Of a DNA stretch of 64,000 nucleotides, positions 16,179 through 24,555 are shown one piece after another. A model generated the notes under the pieces. That model worked only from the letters and a program-made list of their open reading frames with translations, searched no databases and was not told the origin of the DNA. Numbering within the stretch: position 1 is the stretch's first letter; each line of letters opens with the position of its first letter. The translations under genes and the position numbers were made by a program. Source of the stretch: Gemmatimonadota bacterium (lineage in GTDB: Bacteria > Gemmatimonadota > Gemmatimonadetes > Gemmatimonadales > Gemmatimonadaceae); contig PLCA01000008.1 of NCBI GenBank assembly GCA_003134685.1, positions 1 through 64,000 of the forward strand, written 5' to 3'.

Positions 16179-17543
16179 ATGTCAGTTTGGTCTCGAATGG
16201 GATGGTTCCTGGCCGTGTTGCCCACCACGGCGGTTGTCTGCTTGGCGCAGGCACCTACGGTCGTCGCTGAAGACTTCCCCACCCTGGTAAAACGCCTTCA
16301 AGCGGAGAAACCAATGTTCGCGAAGCGCCAACAGGATTTGCTCGCGGCGCGCTACGACCTCGCCGACCGGCCGGCCAGGGGAACGGCCATGTCGCGCGGC
16401 AAGCCGGTGCAAGACGGCGTGCGCGTCAAGTTGCCCGCGGGCATGACCTGGGAGAAACTCGCGGCCTTGTCGCCAGAGGAAGTCAAGGAAAAGCAGCTCT
16501 GGCCCGCCGGTTTTCTTCCGTTGCCGCATCCCCACCACGAAGCAGGCGGCATGATCTTCCCCAAATTCCTCATCGAGGAAACGAAGAAGCAGACCGATCG
16601 GGATCTGACTCGCTTCGACCTTGACTTCGACTTGCCGGATCATTTCCTGCCCGAGTTCCCGGCGCCGATCTATCTGACAACAAGGCCGGATCTGGGCGAC
16701 GTCTCGCAAGGGAAACTAGTGACGCTCAGCAACTTCAACGAGTTGTTCAAGGACATCCTCAATCCCAAGCAACTCGAAGGATTGCGGTTGCTGGTCACGC
16801 CGTTTCCCCAGCAGCAGTTCAACGCCATCGAAGACCGCCGCAGCTTGAAGGCCTCTCAGGGCGTAGCCTGCTTCGACTGTCACGCCAACGGCCATACGAA
16901 CGCCGCCACCCACACGGTCGGCGATATTCGGCCCAATGAGCATCGGCATCGGATCGACACGCCATCGCTGCGGGGCGTGAACATTCAGCGCCTGTTCGGT
17001 TCGCAACGGGCGATGAAGACCGTGGAGGACTTCACCGAGTTCGAGCAGCGAGGCGCCTATTTCGACGGCATCCCGGCCGACGCGGCGCGTAAAGGCACCA
17101 ACGTCCTCGAACGCGGAAGCCAGGTGCATTTCATGGCGGAGTTCCAGGCGCTGCTCGACTTCCCGCCCGCGCCGAAGCTCAACGTCTTCGGCAAGCTCGA
17201 TCCTGCCAAAGCCAGTGAGAGCGAGATGCGTGGCCAGGGAATCTTCTCCGGGAAGGGACAGTGCGCGAGCTGCCACCCCCCGCCGTATTACACCGACAAC
17301 ACCATGCACAACCTGAAGGTGGAGCGCTTCTTCAAGGAGGTCACGATTAACGGTCTCACGGCGTCGGCCGACGGCCCGATCAAGACCTTCCCGCTGCGCG
17401 GCATTAAGGACTCGCCGCCGTATCTGCACGACGACCGCCTGCTGACGCTGGAGGACGCGGTGGAGTTTTTCAACCTCGTCCTGGAATTGAAGCTCAATGA
17501 ACAGGAGAAGAAGGACCTGGTGGCCTTCATGCGGGTGCTGTAG
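16179..17543 (+). CDS. Di-haem cytochrome c peroxidase-like exported protein
   Basis: The 454-residue protein starts at ATG 16179 behind GAGAAGGAG and has a signal peptide cleaved near VCLAQA. Two haem-binding motifs are present, CFDCH at 231-235 and CASCH at 362-366, the arrangement of bacterial di-haem peroxidases and related MauG-like proteins. The end (FPLRGIKDSPPYLHDDR, then LEDAVEFFNLVLELKL) matches the C-terminal lobe of that family. The N-terminal 200 residues are longer than in classical CcpA, so the exact subfamily is uncertain. A cupin gene follows 44 bases later. Base and word use seem to differ from the neighbouring core genes, consistent with transfer. Confidence 0.85.
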   Translation: MSVWSRMGWFLAVLPTTAVVCLAQAPTVVAEDFPTLVKRLQAEKPMFAKRQQDLLAARYDLADRPARGTAMSRGKPVQDGVRVKLPAGMTWEKLAALSPEEVKEKQLWPAGFLPLPHPHHEAGGMIFPKFLIEETKKQTDRDLTRFDLDFDLPDHFLPEFPAPIYLTTRPDLGDVSQGKLVTLSNFNELFKDILNPKQLEGLRLLVTPFPQQQFNAIEDRRSLKASQGVACFDCHANGHTNAATHTVGDIRPNEHRHRIDTPSLRGVNIQRLFGSQRAMKTVEDFTEFEQRGAYFDGIPADAARKGTNVLERGSQVHFMAEFQALLDFPPAPKLNVFGKLDPAKASESEMRGQGIFSGKGQCASCHPPPYYTDNTMHNLKVERFFKEVTINGLTASADGPIKTFPLRGIKDSPPYLHDDRLLTLEDAVEFFNLVLELKLNEQEKKDLVAFMRVL

Positions 17544-17587
17544 GCCGCCAGCTAAGGCGGAAGCCAATTGCTCGGGGAGAGGTCGTT

Positions 17588-17980
17588 ATGAAAGGCTTTG
17601 TGAAAGACATCGAGGGTCTCGCCGTCAAGAATGACGAGTTTCGCCGGGTGCTTTATACGGCAAAGAACTGCCAGCTCGTCGTCATGGCGTTGAAGCCCAA
17701 GGAAGAGATCGGGGCGGAAGTCCACAAGCTCGACCAGTTCTTTCGCGTGGAAGAAGGGACGGGGGAGGCCGTTCTCAATGGCGTTCGGACGGCGATCCGC
17801 GCGGGCTTCGCCGTGCTCGTCCCGGCTGGGACCAATCACAACATCATCAATACCGGCAGTGTTCCACTGAAGCTCTATACGCTCTATGCGCCGCCGAATC
17901 ATCGGGACGGCGTCGTCCACCACACCCGTCGCGACGCGGAGGCCGACAACGAACACTTCGACGGCAAAACGACGGAATAG
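17588..17980 (+). CDS. Small cupin-domain protein
   Basis: The 130-residue single-domain cupin has conserved barrel segments around EIGAEVHKLDQFFRVEEGTG and AVLVPAGTNHNIINTG, with His and Glu residues in positions able to bind a metal. The final 25 residues are charged and poorly structured. ATG 17588 follows CGGGGAGAGG. It probably forms an operon with the upstream cytochrome gene. Substrate unknown. Confidence 0.85.
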   Translation: MKGFVKDIEGLAVKNDEFRRVLYTAKNCQLVVMALKPKEEIGAEVHKLDQFFRVEEGTGEAVLNGVRTAIRAGFAVLVPAGTNHNIINTGSVPLKLYTLYAPPNHRDGVVHHTRRDAEADNEHFDGKTTE

Positions 17981-18070
17981 AGGGTCGACTGGGTGCCGGG
18001 CTGATCTCCGCAGGAGCGCCCAGATTGGAGTTCCTTCTACCCGAGCAGAAATGACTGAAGCGGGGTTCCG

Positions 18071-18088
18071 GGCGCCGCGCGCGGCGCC
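18071..18088. other. Perfect 18-bp GC palindrome between convergent genes
   Basis: GGCGCCGCGCGCGGCGCC is a perfect palindrome directly next to the stop codon of the minus-strand hydrolase. It lacks a T-tract, so it is at most a weak or factor-assisted terminator. Confidence 0.4.
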
Positions 18089-20041
18089 TCACCGCGCAAC
18101 GACCATCGGCAGCTCCACATAGCTCGCCTGCCCCGGAGCGTGATAGATCCGCTGCACTGCCTTGCGATAGTCTCCGGGCTTCGCCCAGAAGATGTTCGGC
18201 ACGAACGACTGCGGATTTCGGTCGTAGAGCGGGAACCACGACGATTGCACCTGGACCATGATGCGGTGACCAGGTAGGAACACGTGGTTCGCGGTCGGCA
18301 GCGCGAAGCGATACGCCAGCGCTCTGTTCGCCTCGATCGGCTTCGGCGTCCCAAAACTCTCCCGATAGCGGCCGCGGAAGATGTCGGCGGCAACCATGAG
18401 CTGATAGCCGCCCATAGCGGGCTGCGCGGCGACCTCGTCGGGGTAGACGTCGATCAGCTTCACGACCCAGTCGGCGTCGGTGCCGTCGGTCGACGCAACG
18501 AGGTTGGCGATGGCCTGGCCGCTGATCTTGACCGGCTCGGTGAGCGCATCCGACGTGAAGGCGAGGACGTCGGGGCGTCCCGACGCTTCACGCTGGTCGT
18601 CGACGAGCCACTCGGGCCACGTCAGGCCATTGTCGTAGCCGACGGGGCGCGTGGGGCGCGCGCGGAACGGTACGGGCTTCGCCGGATCGGAGACGTACTC
18701 GTCGTACGCGGGACCGCCAGCGTCAGGCGCCGCGAAGGCCAGCCCGAGGCGCGGCTGCAGATAAAGCGGTGTTGCGCGCACGGTGCACCCGCTTGCGCAC
18801 CCGGCTGGCCACGCCGTCAGCCGGCGCCACGTGTTGGTCCCGGTCTCGAAAGCAGTCACGGGCGCGACGTCGGACTTCGGCGCGTCGTCTTTCAGGTAGT
18901 GATCGAGGAACGGGCGCAGCACCTCGCGCTGGAAGGTGAGCGACGTGTTGCTCTCGAACCTGAGCGCGCCTAACGATGAGCCGTCCTCGATCTCCTGGCC
19001 GTGATGCCACGGGCCGAGGACGAGGAAGACCTTGTCGTTGTTCGTATCCTTCGGCTCGAGCGCCTTGTAGACAGCGATGTCGCCGTAGATGTCCTCCTGG
19101 TCCCAGAGGCTGTGGACGAGCATCAGTGGCACCTTGAGTGGCTGCGCCGCGAGCACCTTGTCCATCGCCTGGTCCTGCCAGAATGCGTCGTATGCGGGGT
19201 GCGCGAGCACTTTGCGCCAGAAGCCGACCTGCTCGAGCCCGCGCCGCCGCCCAAGCTCGCCTGCCGAGCCCGCCTGCAGAAACATGTCGTAGTCGTCATA
19301 GTGCGTGCTCCACCACTTTGCCGAATTGTCACGCGTCCCGGCTTGCTCGTAGATGTACGGCATGTTCTGCTGGCGGAATGCGCCGTTGTGAAACCAGTCG
19401 TCGCCCATCCAGCCGTCAACCATCGGATTCATCGCCACGCTCACCTTGAGCGCGGGGTGCGGGTTCACGAGTGCCATCAGCGGCAGAAACCCGTCGTAGG
19501 AGATGCCGAGGATGCCGACCTTGCCGTTCGACTCGGGGATGTTCTTCACGAGCCAGTCGATGGTGTCGTAGGTGTCGGTTGCGTGGTCGACGGACGTCGG
19601 GTTCTGTGGGCCGTGCAGCGGGCGATTCATCACATAGTCGCCCTCCGAGCCATACTTGCCGCGCACGTCCTGCACGACGCGGATGTAGCCGCCGCCGAGG
19701 ATGACGTCGAGCGCGTTGTCGTAGCCGTTGAGGTTTGGCCCGAGGTGCGCGCTGTGGGCGTAGCTCGTCAGCGCGGTCGCATCGTATGGCGTACGCGTGA
19801 GCAGTATGGGCGCTCGGCTCGCGCCCTTCGGCACGAGGATGACGGTGTGGAGCTTCACGCCGTCGCGCATGGGGATCATGACGTCGCGCCGCGTGTGGTC
19901 GAACCCATCGTTCGTCGGCACGATCTTCGCCGGCGTCTCGCTCGGCAGCGTCGTCACCTGCGCGGGCAAAGCGACTGGTGCGGCGGCCACCAGTAGGCCG
20001 ATGGCGAACGCGCGAAAACGATATGCGGCGAATGTGGGCAC
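18089..20041 (-). CDS. CocE/NonD family alpha/beta hydrolase (X-Pro peptidase-like)
   Basis: From the GTG at 20041 the protein has about 650 residues and begins with a signal peptide (FAIGLLVAAAPVALPAQ). The nucleophile is Ser181 in GILGISYDG. Upstream segments VMIPMRDGVKLHTVILVPKG and VVQDVRGKYGSEG are typical of the glutaryl-7-ACA acylase/CocE fold, and a C-terminal jelly-roll domain follows (FLPGHRIMVQVQSSWFPLYD). The frame is open back to 20350 without a better start. No strong ribosome-binding site is seen, so the start is uncertain. It is probably an exported esterase or peptidase. Confidence 0.85.
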   Translation of the reverse strand: MPTFAAYRFRAFAIGLLVAAAPVALPAQVTTLPSETPAKIVPTNDGFDHTRRDVMIPMRDGVKLHTVILVPKGASRAPILLTRTPYDATALTSYAHSAHLGPNLNGYDNALDVILGGGYIRVVQDVRGKYGSEGDYVMNRPLHGPQNPTSVDHATDTYDTIDWLVKNIPESNGKVGILGISYDGFLPLMALVNPHPALKVSVAMNPMVDGWMGDDWFHNGAFRQQNMPYIYEQAGTRDNSAKWWSTHYDDYDMFLQAGSAGELGRRRGLEQVGFWRKVLAHPAYDAFWQDQAMDKVLAAQPLKVPLMLVHSLWDQEDIYGDIAVYKALEPKDTNNDKVFLVLGPWHHGQEIEDGSSLGALRFESNTSLTFQREVLRPFLDHYLKDDAPKSDVAPVTAFETGTNTWRRLTAWPAGCASGCTVRATPLYLQPRLGLAFAAPDAGGPAYDEYVSDPAKPVPFRARPTRPVGYDNGLTWPEWLVDDQREASGRPDVLAFTSDALTEPVKISGQAIANLVASTDGTDADWVVKLIDVYPDEVAAQPAMGGYQLMVAADIFRGRYRESFGTPKPIEANRALAYRFALPTANHVFLPGHRIMVQVQSSWFPLYDRNPQSFVPNIFWAKPGDYRKAVQRIYHAPGQASYVELPMVVAR

Positions 20042-20247
20042 GGGCGGCTCGCAAGAAAGAGGGGAAGGGGCGGGAACGTCCGTTAGGCGTGATGCGCACG
20101 GCACGGATCGATTCGCGAAGTTGCGGCGCTGTGGCGAATTCCGCCAGACGCGTCGGGTAGCGTGTGACCGCTTATCGTTTGTGTCGCCGTGTCGCCTTAT
20201 GAAGCGTACACTGGTTACGAGCGACAGATTCACGTTACTTGCTAGGA

Positions 20248-22203
20248 ATGCCATCGAACACGCGCGCCCGGGTCGCCACGTTGGCCGCTGTCGTCCTGAT
20301 CGCGATCGCATTCGCGGCCTTCGTCCTCGGGCGGCATTGGCAACAGTCAACTAAGCCCGCTGGTTCGCCGCGCGCCGAGTTCGTCGGCGCCGCGGCGTGC
20401 GCCTCGTGCCACGCAGGCGAGGACGCGTCCTGGAAATCGTCGCAGCACGCCGTCGCCATGCAGGACGCCAAGCAGGGCGCCGTGCTCGGCCGGTTCGACG
20501 CCACGCGCTTCACGAGCGGCGCCGTCACGTCGACGTTCTTCCGCCGCGGCGATCACTACTTCGTGAACACCGACGGCGAAGACGGAGCGCTGCACGATTA
20601 CGAGATCCGCTGGACGTTCGGCGTCTATCCGCTCCAGCAGTATCTCGTGGAGCTCACCGGTGGCCGTGTGCAGGCGCTCACCGTCGCTTGGGACGCCCGC
20701 CCCGCAGTCCAGGGCGGGCAACGCTGGTTCTCGCTCACGCCTGGCCACGGCGCCGGACCACAGGACGAGCTCCACTGGACGGGGAGTCAGTACAACTGGA
20801 ATTCCAATTGCGGCGACTGTCATTCGACGGCCTTCCGAAAGGGCTACGACGAGCGCACCAATGAGTTCCGCACGTCGTTCGGCGAAATCAACGTGGCGTG
20901 CGAAGCGTGTCATGGCCCTGGCTCGCGGCACGCACGGTGGGGGCGCTATCCCGCTTGGTTGCGCCCCATCTTCTGGCACGACGATGGGCTGGAAGCGCGG
21001 CTCACCGAGCGTCGCGGCGTGCATTGGACCACCGATTCGACGTCGGGAATTCCCTATCGCAGCGCGCCGCGCCGCACCGATCACGAGATCGAGACGTGTG
21101 CCCAGTGCCACGCCCGCCGCGTGCACATCGCCGATGGCTACACGGCAGGCGCGCACTTGTTCGACTACTACATCCCGCTCATCATCTCCGACCTGTACCA
21201 TCCGGACGGTCAACAGAAGAACGAGGTCTACAACTACGGCTCGTTTCTGCAGAGCAAGATGTACGCGTTCGGAGTGACCTGCTCCGATTGTCACGATCCG
21301 CATTCGGCAAAATTGCGCCTCCCCGGCAATCGGGTCTGCACACAGTGCCACCTCGCGGCGAAGTATGACACGACCGCGCACCATCATCACCTCGCCGCCG
21401 GTCCCGGCGCGACGTGCGCATCCTGCCACATGCCGGCGACCACGTACATGCAGGTCGACCCGCGTCAGGATCACAGCATGCGCATCCCGCGGCCGGATCT
21501 CACAGCGGTCATCAGTGTCCCGAACGCCTGCAACGCGTGCCACACGAATCGCGACGCACGCTGGGCCGCTGCGCAGATCCGTGCCTGGTATCCCAGTCCG
21601 GCGCCGGGATTTCAGCGCTTCGCCGGCGCGTTCGCGGCCGACGACCGGCACGACCCCAGCGCGAACGACTCACTCGTCCGTGTGGCCAATGACTCCACCG
21701 AGCCATGGTTCGTGCGCGCTTCCGCACTCGGCCGACTCGCCGAACACCCGGGCTCGATCACGCTGCAGGCGGCACGCTCGTGGTCACACGATAGCCGGCC
21801 ACTCGTTCGCCTCGCGGCGCTGCAAATCGCGGAGAGCTTCGGCGCCTCGCAGCGACTCGCACTCGGCGTGCTGATGCTCGCCGATAGCACCCGCGCCGTG
21901 CGCCAGGGCGCGGCCTGGCTGCTGGCGCCGATTGCCGATTCACTGAAGAGCGCCGATCAGCGGCGCGCGTTCGATGCCGCGGCCGCGGAGTTCGTTTCGA
22001 GCCAGCGCTACAACGCCGAGCGGCCGGGCAATCACCTCGTGCTCGGCGTGTTCTTCGCGCAGCGGCGCCAGCTCGATTTGGCGGAAGCGGAGTTCCGTGC
22101 GGCGCTGCGGCTGGATCCACGAATGGCCGAGGCGGAGGGCGCGCTTGCGGCAATCCAGAGGGCCCGGGGCGGCCCGCCCTCGCCGCAGCGAAATCCGCAC
22201 TGA
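20248..22203 (+). CDS. Octahaem cytochrome c with C-terminal TPR
   Basis: The 651-residue protein has an N-terminal membrane anchor or uncleaved signal (VATLAAVVLIAIAFAAFVLG). It contains eight CxxCH motifs in order: CASCH (near residue 51), CGDCH, CEACH, CAQCH, CSDCH, CTQCH, CASCH and CNACH. Residues after about 440 have no haem sites and form helical repeats ending in a TPR unit (LAEAEFRAALRLDPRMAEAE). This architecture occurs in multihaem cytochromes used in periplasmic electron transfer. ATG 20248 is preferred, but AGGA lies very close to it and TTG 20239 is possible. It is divergent from the CocE-type gene. Confidence 0.88.
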   Translation: MPSNTRARVATLAAVVLIAIAFAAFVLGRHWQQSTKPAGSPRAEFVGAAACASCHAGEDASWKSSQHAVAMQDAKQGAVLGRFDATRFTSGAVTSTFFRRGDHYFVNTDGEDGALHDYEIRWTFGVYPLQQYLVELTGGRVQALTVAWDARPAVQGGQRWFSLTPGHGAGPQDELHWTGSQYNWNSNCGDCHSTAFRKGYDERTNEFRTSFGEINVACEACHGPGSRHARWGRYPAWLRPIFWHDDGLEARLTERRGVHWTTDSTSGIPYRSAPRRTDHEIETCAQCHARRVHIADGYTAGAHLFDYYIPLIISDLYHPDGQQKNEVYNYGSFLQSKMYAFGVTCSDCHDPHSAKLRLPGNRVCTQCHLAAKYDTTAHHHHLAAGPGATCASCHMPATTYMQVDPRQDHSMRIPRPDLTAVISVPNACNACHTNRDARWAAAQIRAWYPSPAPGFQRFAGAFAADDRHDPSANDSLVRVANDSTEPWFVRASALGRLAEHPGSITLQAARSWSHDSRPLVRLAALQIAESFGASQRLALGVLMLADSTRAVRQGAAWLLAPIADSLKSADQRRAFDAAAAEFVSSQRYNAERPGNHLVLGVFFAQRRQLDLAEAEFRAALRLDPRMAEAEGALAAIQRARGGPPSPQRNPH

Positions 22204-22554
22204 GAAACTCGGCATTCCCTGTTCAAACGCGGCGGCTGACCGGTGCGGGGTTAGCCAAAAGGTCCGCGCGGGAGCCACACTGCGCTAGAACCGAACTGTG
22301 ATGTGTGGTGCCGAAACCGAGCAACCGCGTGTGGCGATACCGTGTGCCGAATTTTGTGCCAACCGCGCCAGTCAAGAGCGACGGTCGTCAATTCTCGCCG
22401 ACCGTATCGCTCCAGGGGAGGAAGGGCGTTTTGTTTTGGGGGCGAGCGTCGTCTGGCTCTGCTGCGCAGGTCGGCACTAAATTAGTTCTGAAGTCCGGAC
22501 CCTTCTCGGACTCCAACTCGGATAGCCGAGATTCGAACCCGTCACGGGTCTCTC
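22204..22554. other. 351-bp non-coding region before marR
   Basis: No gene is supported. The last 60 bases contain two inverted repeats (22517-22530 and 22537-22549). They also contain a sequence resembling a tRNA T-arm on the minus strand (GGGTTCGAATC at 22530-22540 reversed), with no complete tRNA. The rest shows no clear signal. It could be the edge of an accessory block. Confidence 0.4.
22537..22549. promoter_or_regulatory. Candidate MarR operator
   Basis: ACCCGTcACGGGT is a perfect inverted repeat with a one-base centre, ending five bases before the marR start codon. MarR proteins often repress their own genes through such sites. Assignment is by position and symmetry only. Confidence 0.4.
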
Positions 22555-23091
22555 ATGCCGAAGCCGAAGAAAAAAAGACAGCCGGACCTCTCTCGCGCGC
22601 TCAATGCGGTGCGGCGCATGGTGCGCGGTCTTCGCTCCGCGGCCGAGGCTGTCGAGCGCGAATTGAGCATCAGCGCGGCACAGTTGTTCGTGCTGAGGGA
22701 GCTGGGCCAGGTCCCCGATCAGTCAGTCAAGGATCTCGCGGCGGTCACTATGACGACGCACAGCACTGTGTCGCAGGTCGTGGGTCAGCTGATCACGAAG
22801 GGGCTGGTGACGCGGACGCCCGACCCGACCGACGGCCGCCGCGCCGTGCTTCGCCTTACGCGGCCGGGCGCGAGCCTCGTGAAGAGATCGAAGCGCGTGA
22901 TCCAGACAGATCTGATCGAGGGATTCGATACCCTCGCCAAGTCGGATCAGCAGGCGCTGGCGAATGGCCTCGAGAAATGGCTCGATGCATCGGGGCTGGC
23001 CCGAACGCCCTCGCGGATGCTCTTCGACAAGCCGCTCCTGGAAAAGCGTGGATCACGGCCCGGGGCCAGGTCCCGGGCCCGTCCAAGCTAG
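22555..23091 (+). CDS. MarR-family transcriptional regulator
   Basis: The 178-residue protein has the MarR winged-helix fold. Dimerisation helices come first (ALNAVRRMVRGLRSAAEAVE), then a recognition region SVKDLAAVTMTTHSTVSQVV and the wing TRTPDPTDGRRAVLRLT with the diagnostic DxRR. The basic tail after residue 155 is unusual. It is a single-gene unit ended by a terminator at 23111 and preceded by inverted repeats that may be its operator. The ligand and targets are unknown. Confidence 0.9.
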   Translation: MPKPKKKRQPDLSRALNAVRRMVRGLRSAAEAVERELSISAAQLFVLRELGQVPDQSVKDLAAVTMTTHSTVSQVVGQLITKGLVTRTPDPTDGRRAVLRLTRPGASLVKRSKRVIQTDLIEGFDTLAKSDQQALANGLEKWLDASGLARTPSRMLFDKPLLEKRGSRPGARSRARPS

Positions 23092-23110
23092 AGAGAGACT
23101 GTTGAAAATG

Positions 23111-23140
23111 AAAAAGGGACGTCTCGGGACGCCCCTTTTT
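23111..23140 (+). terminator. Intrinsic terminator after marR
   Basis: A 13-bp stem with one mismatch (AAAAAGGGACGTC with GACGCCCCTTTTT) and a TCGG loop ends in a T-run. The A-run on the left makes it potentially bidirectional. It is 19 bases past the marR stop. Confidence 0.88.
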
Positions 23141-23295
23141 CACTCCAACCGCTTATCACCTGATTAGGTGCAGGTGATCACACCTTTGCGAATCTCTCTC
23201 TCGTTCCCCGTCTATCATTGACGAGCATTGGTGGCGGAGGCAACGCAGAATGCGTCGGTGCCGACGCATCATTACGTTGGGGTCCCGGGAAGGCC

Positions 23296-24555
23296 TTAAG
23301 GCGACCCTTCAGGGGGCCTGGGAGGCCCGCCCGGAGGCGCGGAATCGCCCTTGTTTTCGACTGGCGAAGTGGCAGGCTCGGCACCATTCGCCGGGGGCAT
23401 CGGCGACCGCTGAATTCCGCTATCCACCTTGCGCATCAAACTCACGAAGGCGGTTGCGGCCTCCGGCTCGAATTCCGTTCCGGCCCGCTCCTCGAGGTAG
23501 GTGAGCACACGCTCGCTCTCCCACGCGTCCCGGTAGGGGCGCCGCGTCCGCAGCGCATCGTAAACATCACAAACGTGAACCAGCTTGCTCGCCTTGTGGC
23601 AATCGCGGCGGAAGTGCTGCGTCGGATAACCCTGGCCATTGATCATGATGTGGTGCTCGTGCGCCACCGCCGCGGCAAGGTCGAGACGGCGCCCGCTTTC
23701 GATGATCATTTTCGCACCCGCGACCGGGTGCTGCTGCATCACCTGCCGCTCCTGGTCCGTGAGCTTGCCCGGCTTGTTGAGAATATCCTGCGGGATGTGC
23801 ACCTTGCCGAGGTCGTGCAGCAAGCCCGCGATTCCGAACGTGCGAACGTCCTGCTGCGCCAGTCCCAGGGACTCCGCCAGTCCCATTACCAGTACCGAGA
23901 CGTTGAGTGAATGCGTGGTCGTGTATTCGTCGAACTCCCTGAGCTGGAGCAGGGGCAGTATCATCTCCTGATCGCCGTGCATCGCCATCGAGAGTGAGCG
24001 CACGACGGCTTCCGCCTCGGCCAGAGGCAGCTTCCCGCGCTCCTGAACCTCCCGGTGCATCGACTGAATCGATGCGGCTTCCTCGCCGAGCGAGTACGAG
24101 ATCGTGGCGATGGGCGCGGGAGCATCGAGCGTTTCCTGCAGCTCCCTTGTCTCGCCCCGTATGCCGAGCGCGCCAACCTTGATCCCGGTGGGGCGGCTGG
24201 TCCTGGCTTCCGACGTGTCGATGACGGAGAGAGTGATGCGGGCCATCATCTCCTCCAGAAACTCTTCGTACTGCTCACGGGTGACGTTGGTGTCGAGCTC
24301 AATTCGCTGCACGCCGGCGTGTGCCAGACGCATTCCCCATTCCCAGTCGCCGAGCTCACGAAGTGCAGTTTCCTGGTAGATGGTCTCCTCTCCAAGGAAC
24401 GAGAACCGCGGATGGGGATCGTGCTGCTGGAGGTCCTGGAGGCAGCGGAACGATCTGTCCACGGCGCGCTCGCGCGCTGGATGTCCTTCGTTGTACAGAG
24501 CCATCGTCGAGACGGCTTGCCCGAATGACACGAGAAACCGGATCGGATCACTCAT
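23296..24555 (-). CDS. HD-GYP-type phosphohydrolase with altered HHE motif
   Basis: The 419-residue protein has an N-terminal domain with LYNEGHPARERAVD near residue 20. Its HD-GYP domain covers about residues 205-380: HSLNVSVLVM, then HDLGKVHIP with His247-Asp248, then HHIMINGQGYP at 301-311. The GYP is kept, but in the usual HHExxDGxGYP motif the Glu is Ile303 and the Asp is Asn306, so c-di-GMP hydrolysis is uncertain. The tail is Pro-rich. The ATG overlaps the end of the upstream HEAT-type gene by eight bases, indicating coupled expression. Confidence 0.88.
   Translation of the reverse strand: MSDPIRFLVSFGQAVSTMALYNEGHPARERAVDRSFRCLQDLQQHDPHPRFSFLGEETIYQETALRELGDWEWGMRLAHAGVQRIELDTNVTREQYEEFLEEMMARITLSVIDTSEARTSRPTGIKVGALGIRGETRELQETLDAPAPIATISYSLGEEAASIQSMHREVQERGKLPLAEAEAVVRSLSMAMHGDQEMILPLLQLREFDEYTTTHSLNVSVLVMGLAESLGLAQQDVRTFGIAGLLHDLGKVHIPQDILNKPGKLTDQERQVMQQHPVAGAKMIIESGRRLDLAAAVAHEHHIMINGQGYPTQHFRRDCHKASKLVHVCDVYDALRTRRPYRDAWESERVLTYLEERAGTEFEPEAATAFVSLMRKVDSGIQRSPMPPANGAEPATSPVENKGDSAPPGGPPRPPEGSP

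Noticed and set aside
19001-19996. 331-codon frame on the plus strand opposite the CocE-type gene
   Set aside because: Antisense shadow of a GC-rich gene. Its composition is Val/Arg/His-rich with no motif, and the opposite strand has clear hydrolase motifs.
20347-21651. 434-codon frame on the minus strand opposite the octahaem cytochrome
   Set aside because: Shadow frame; the plus strand holds eight CxxCH motifs.
22530-22540. tRNA gene on the minus strand before marR
   Set aside because: Only a T-arm-like stretch is present; no acceptor, D-arm or anticodon arm can be drawn.
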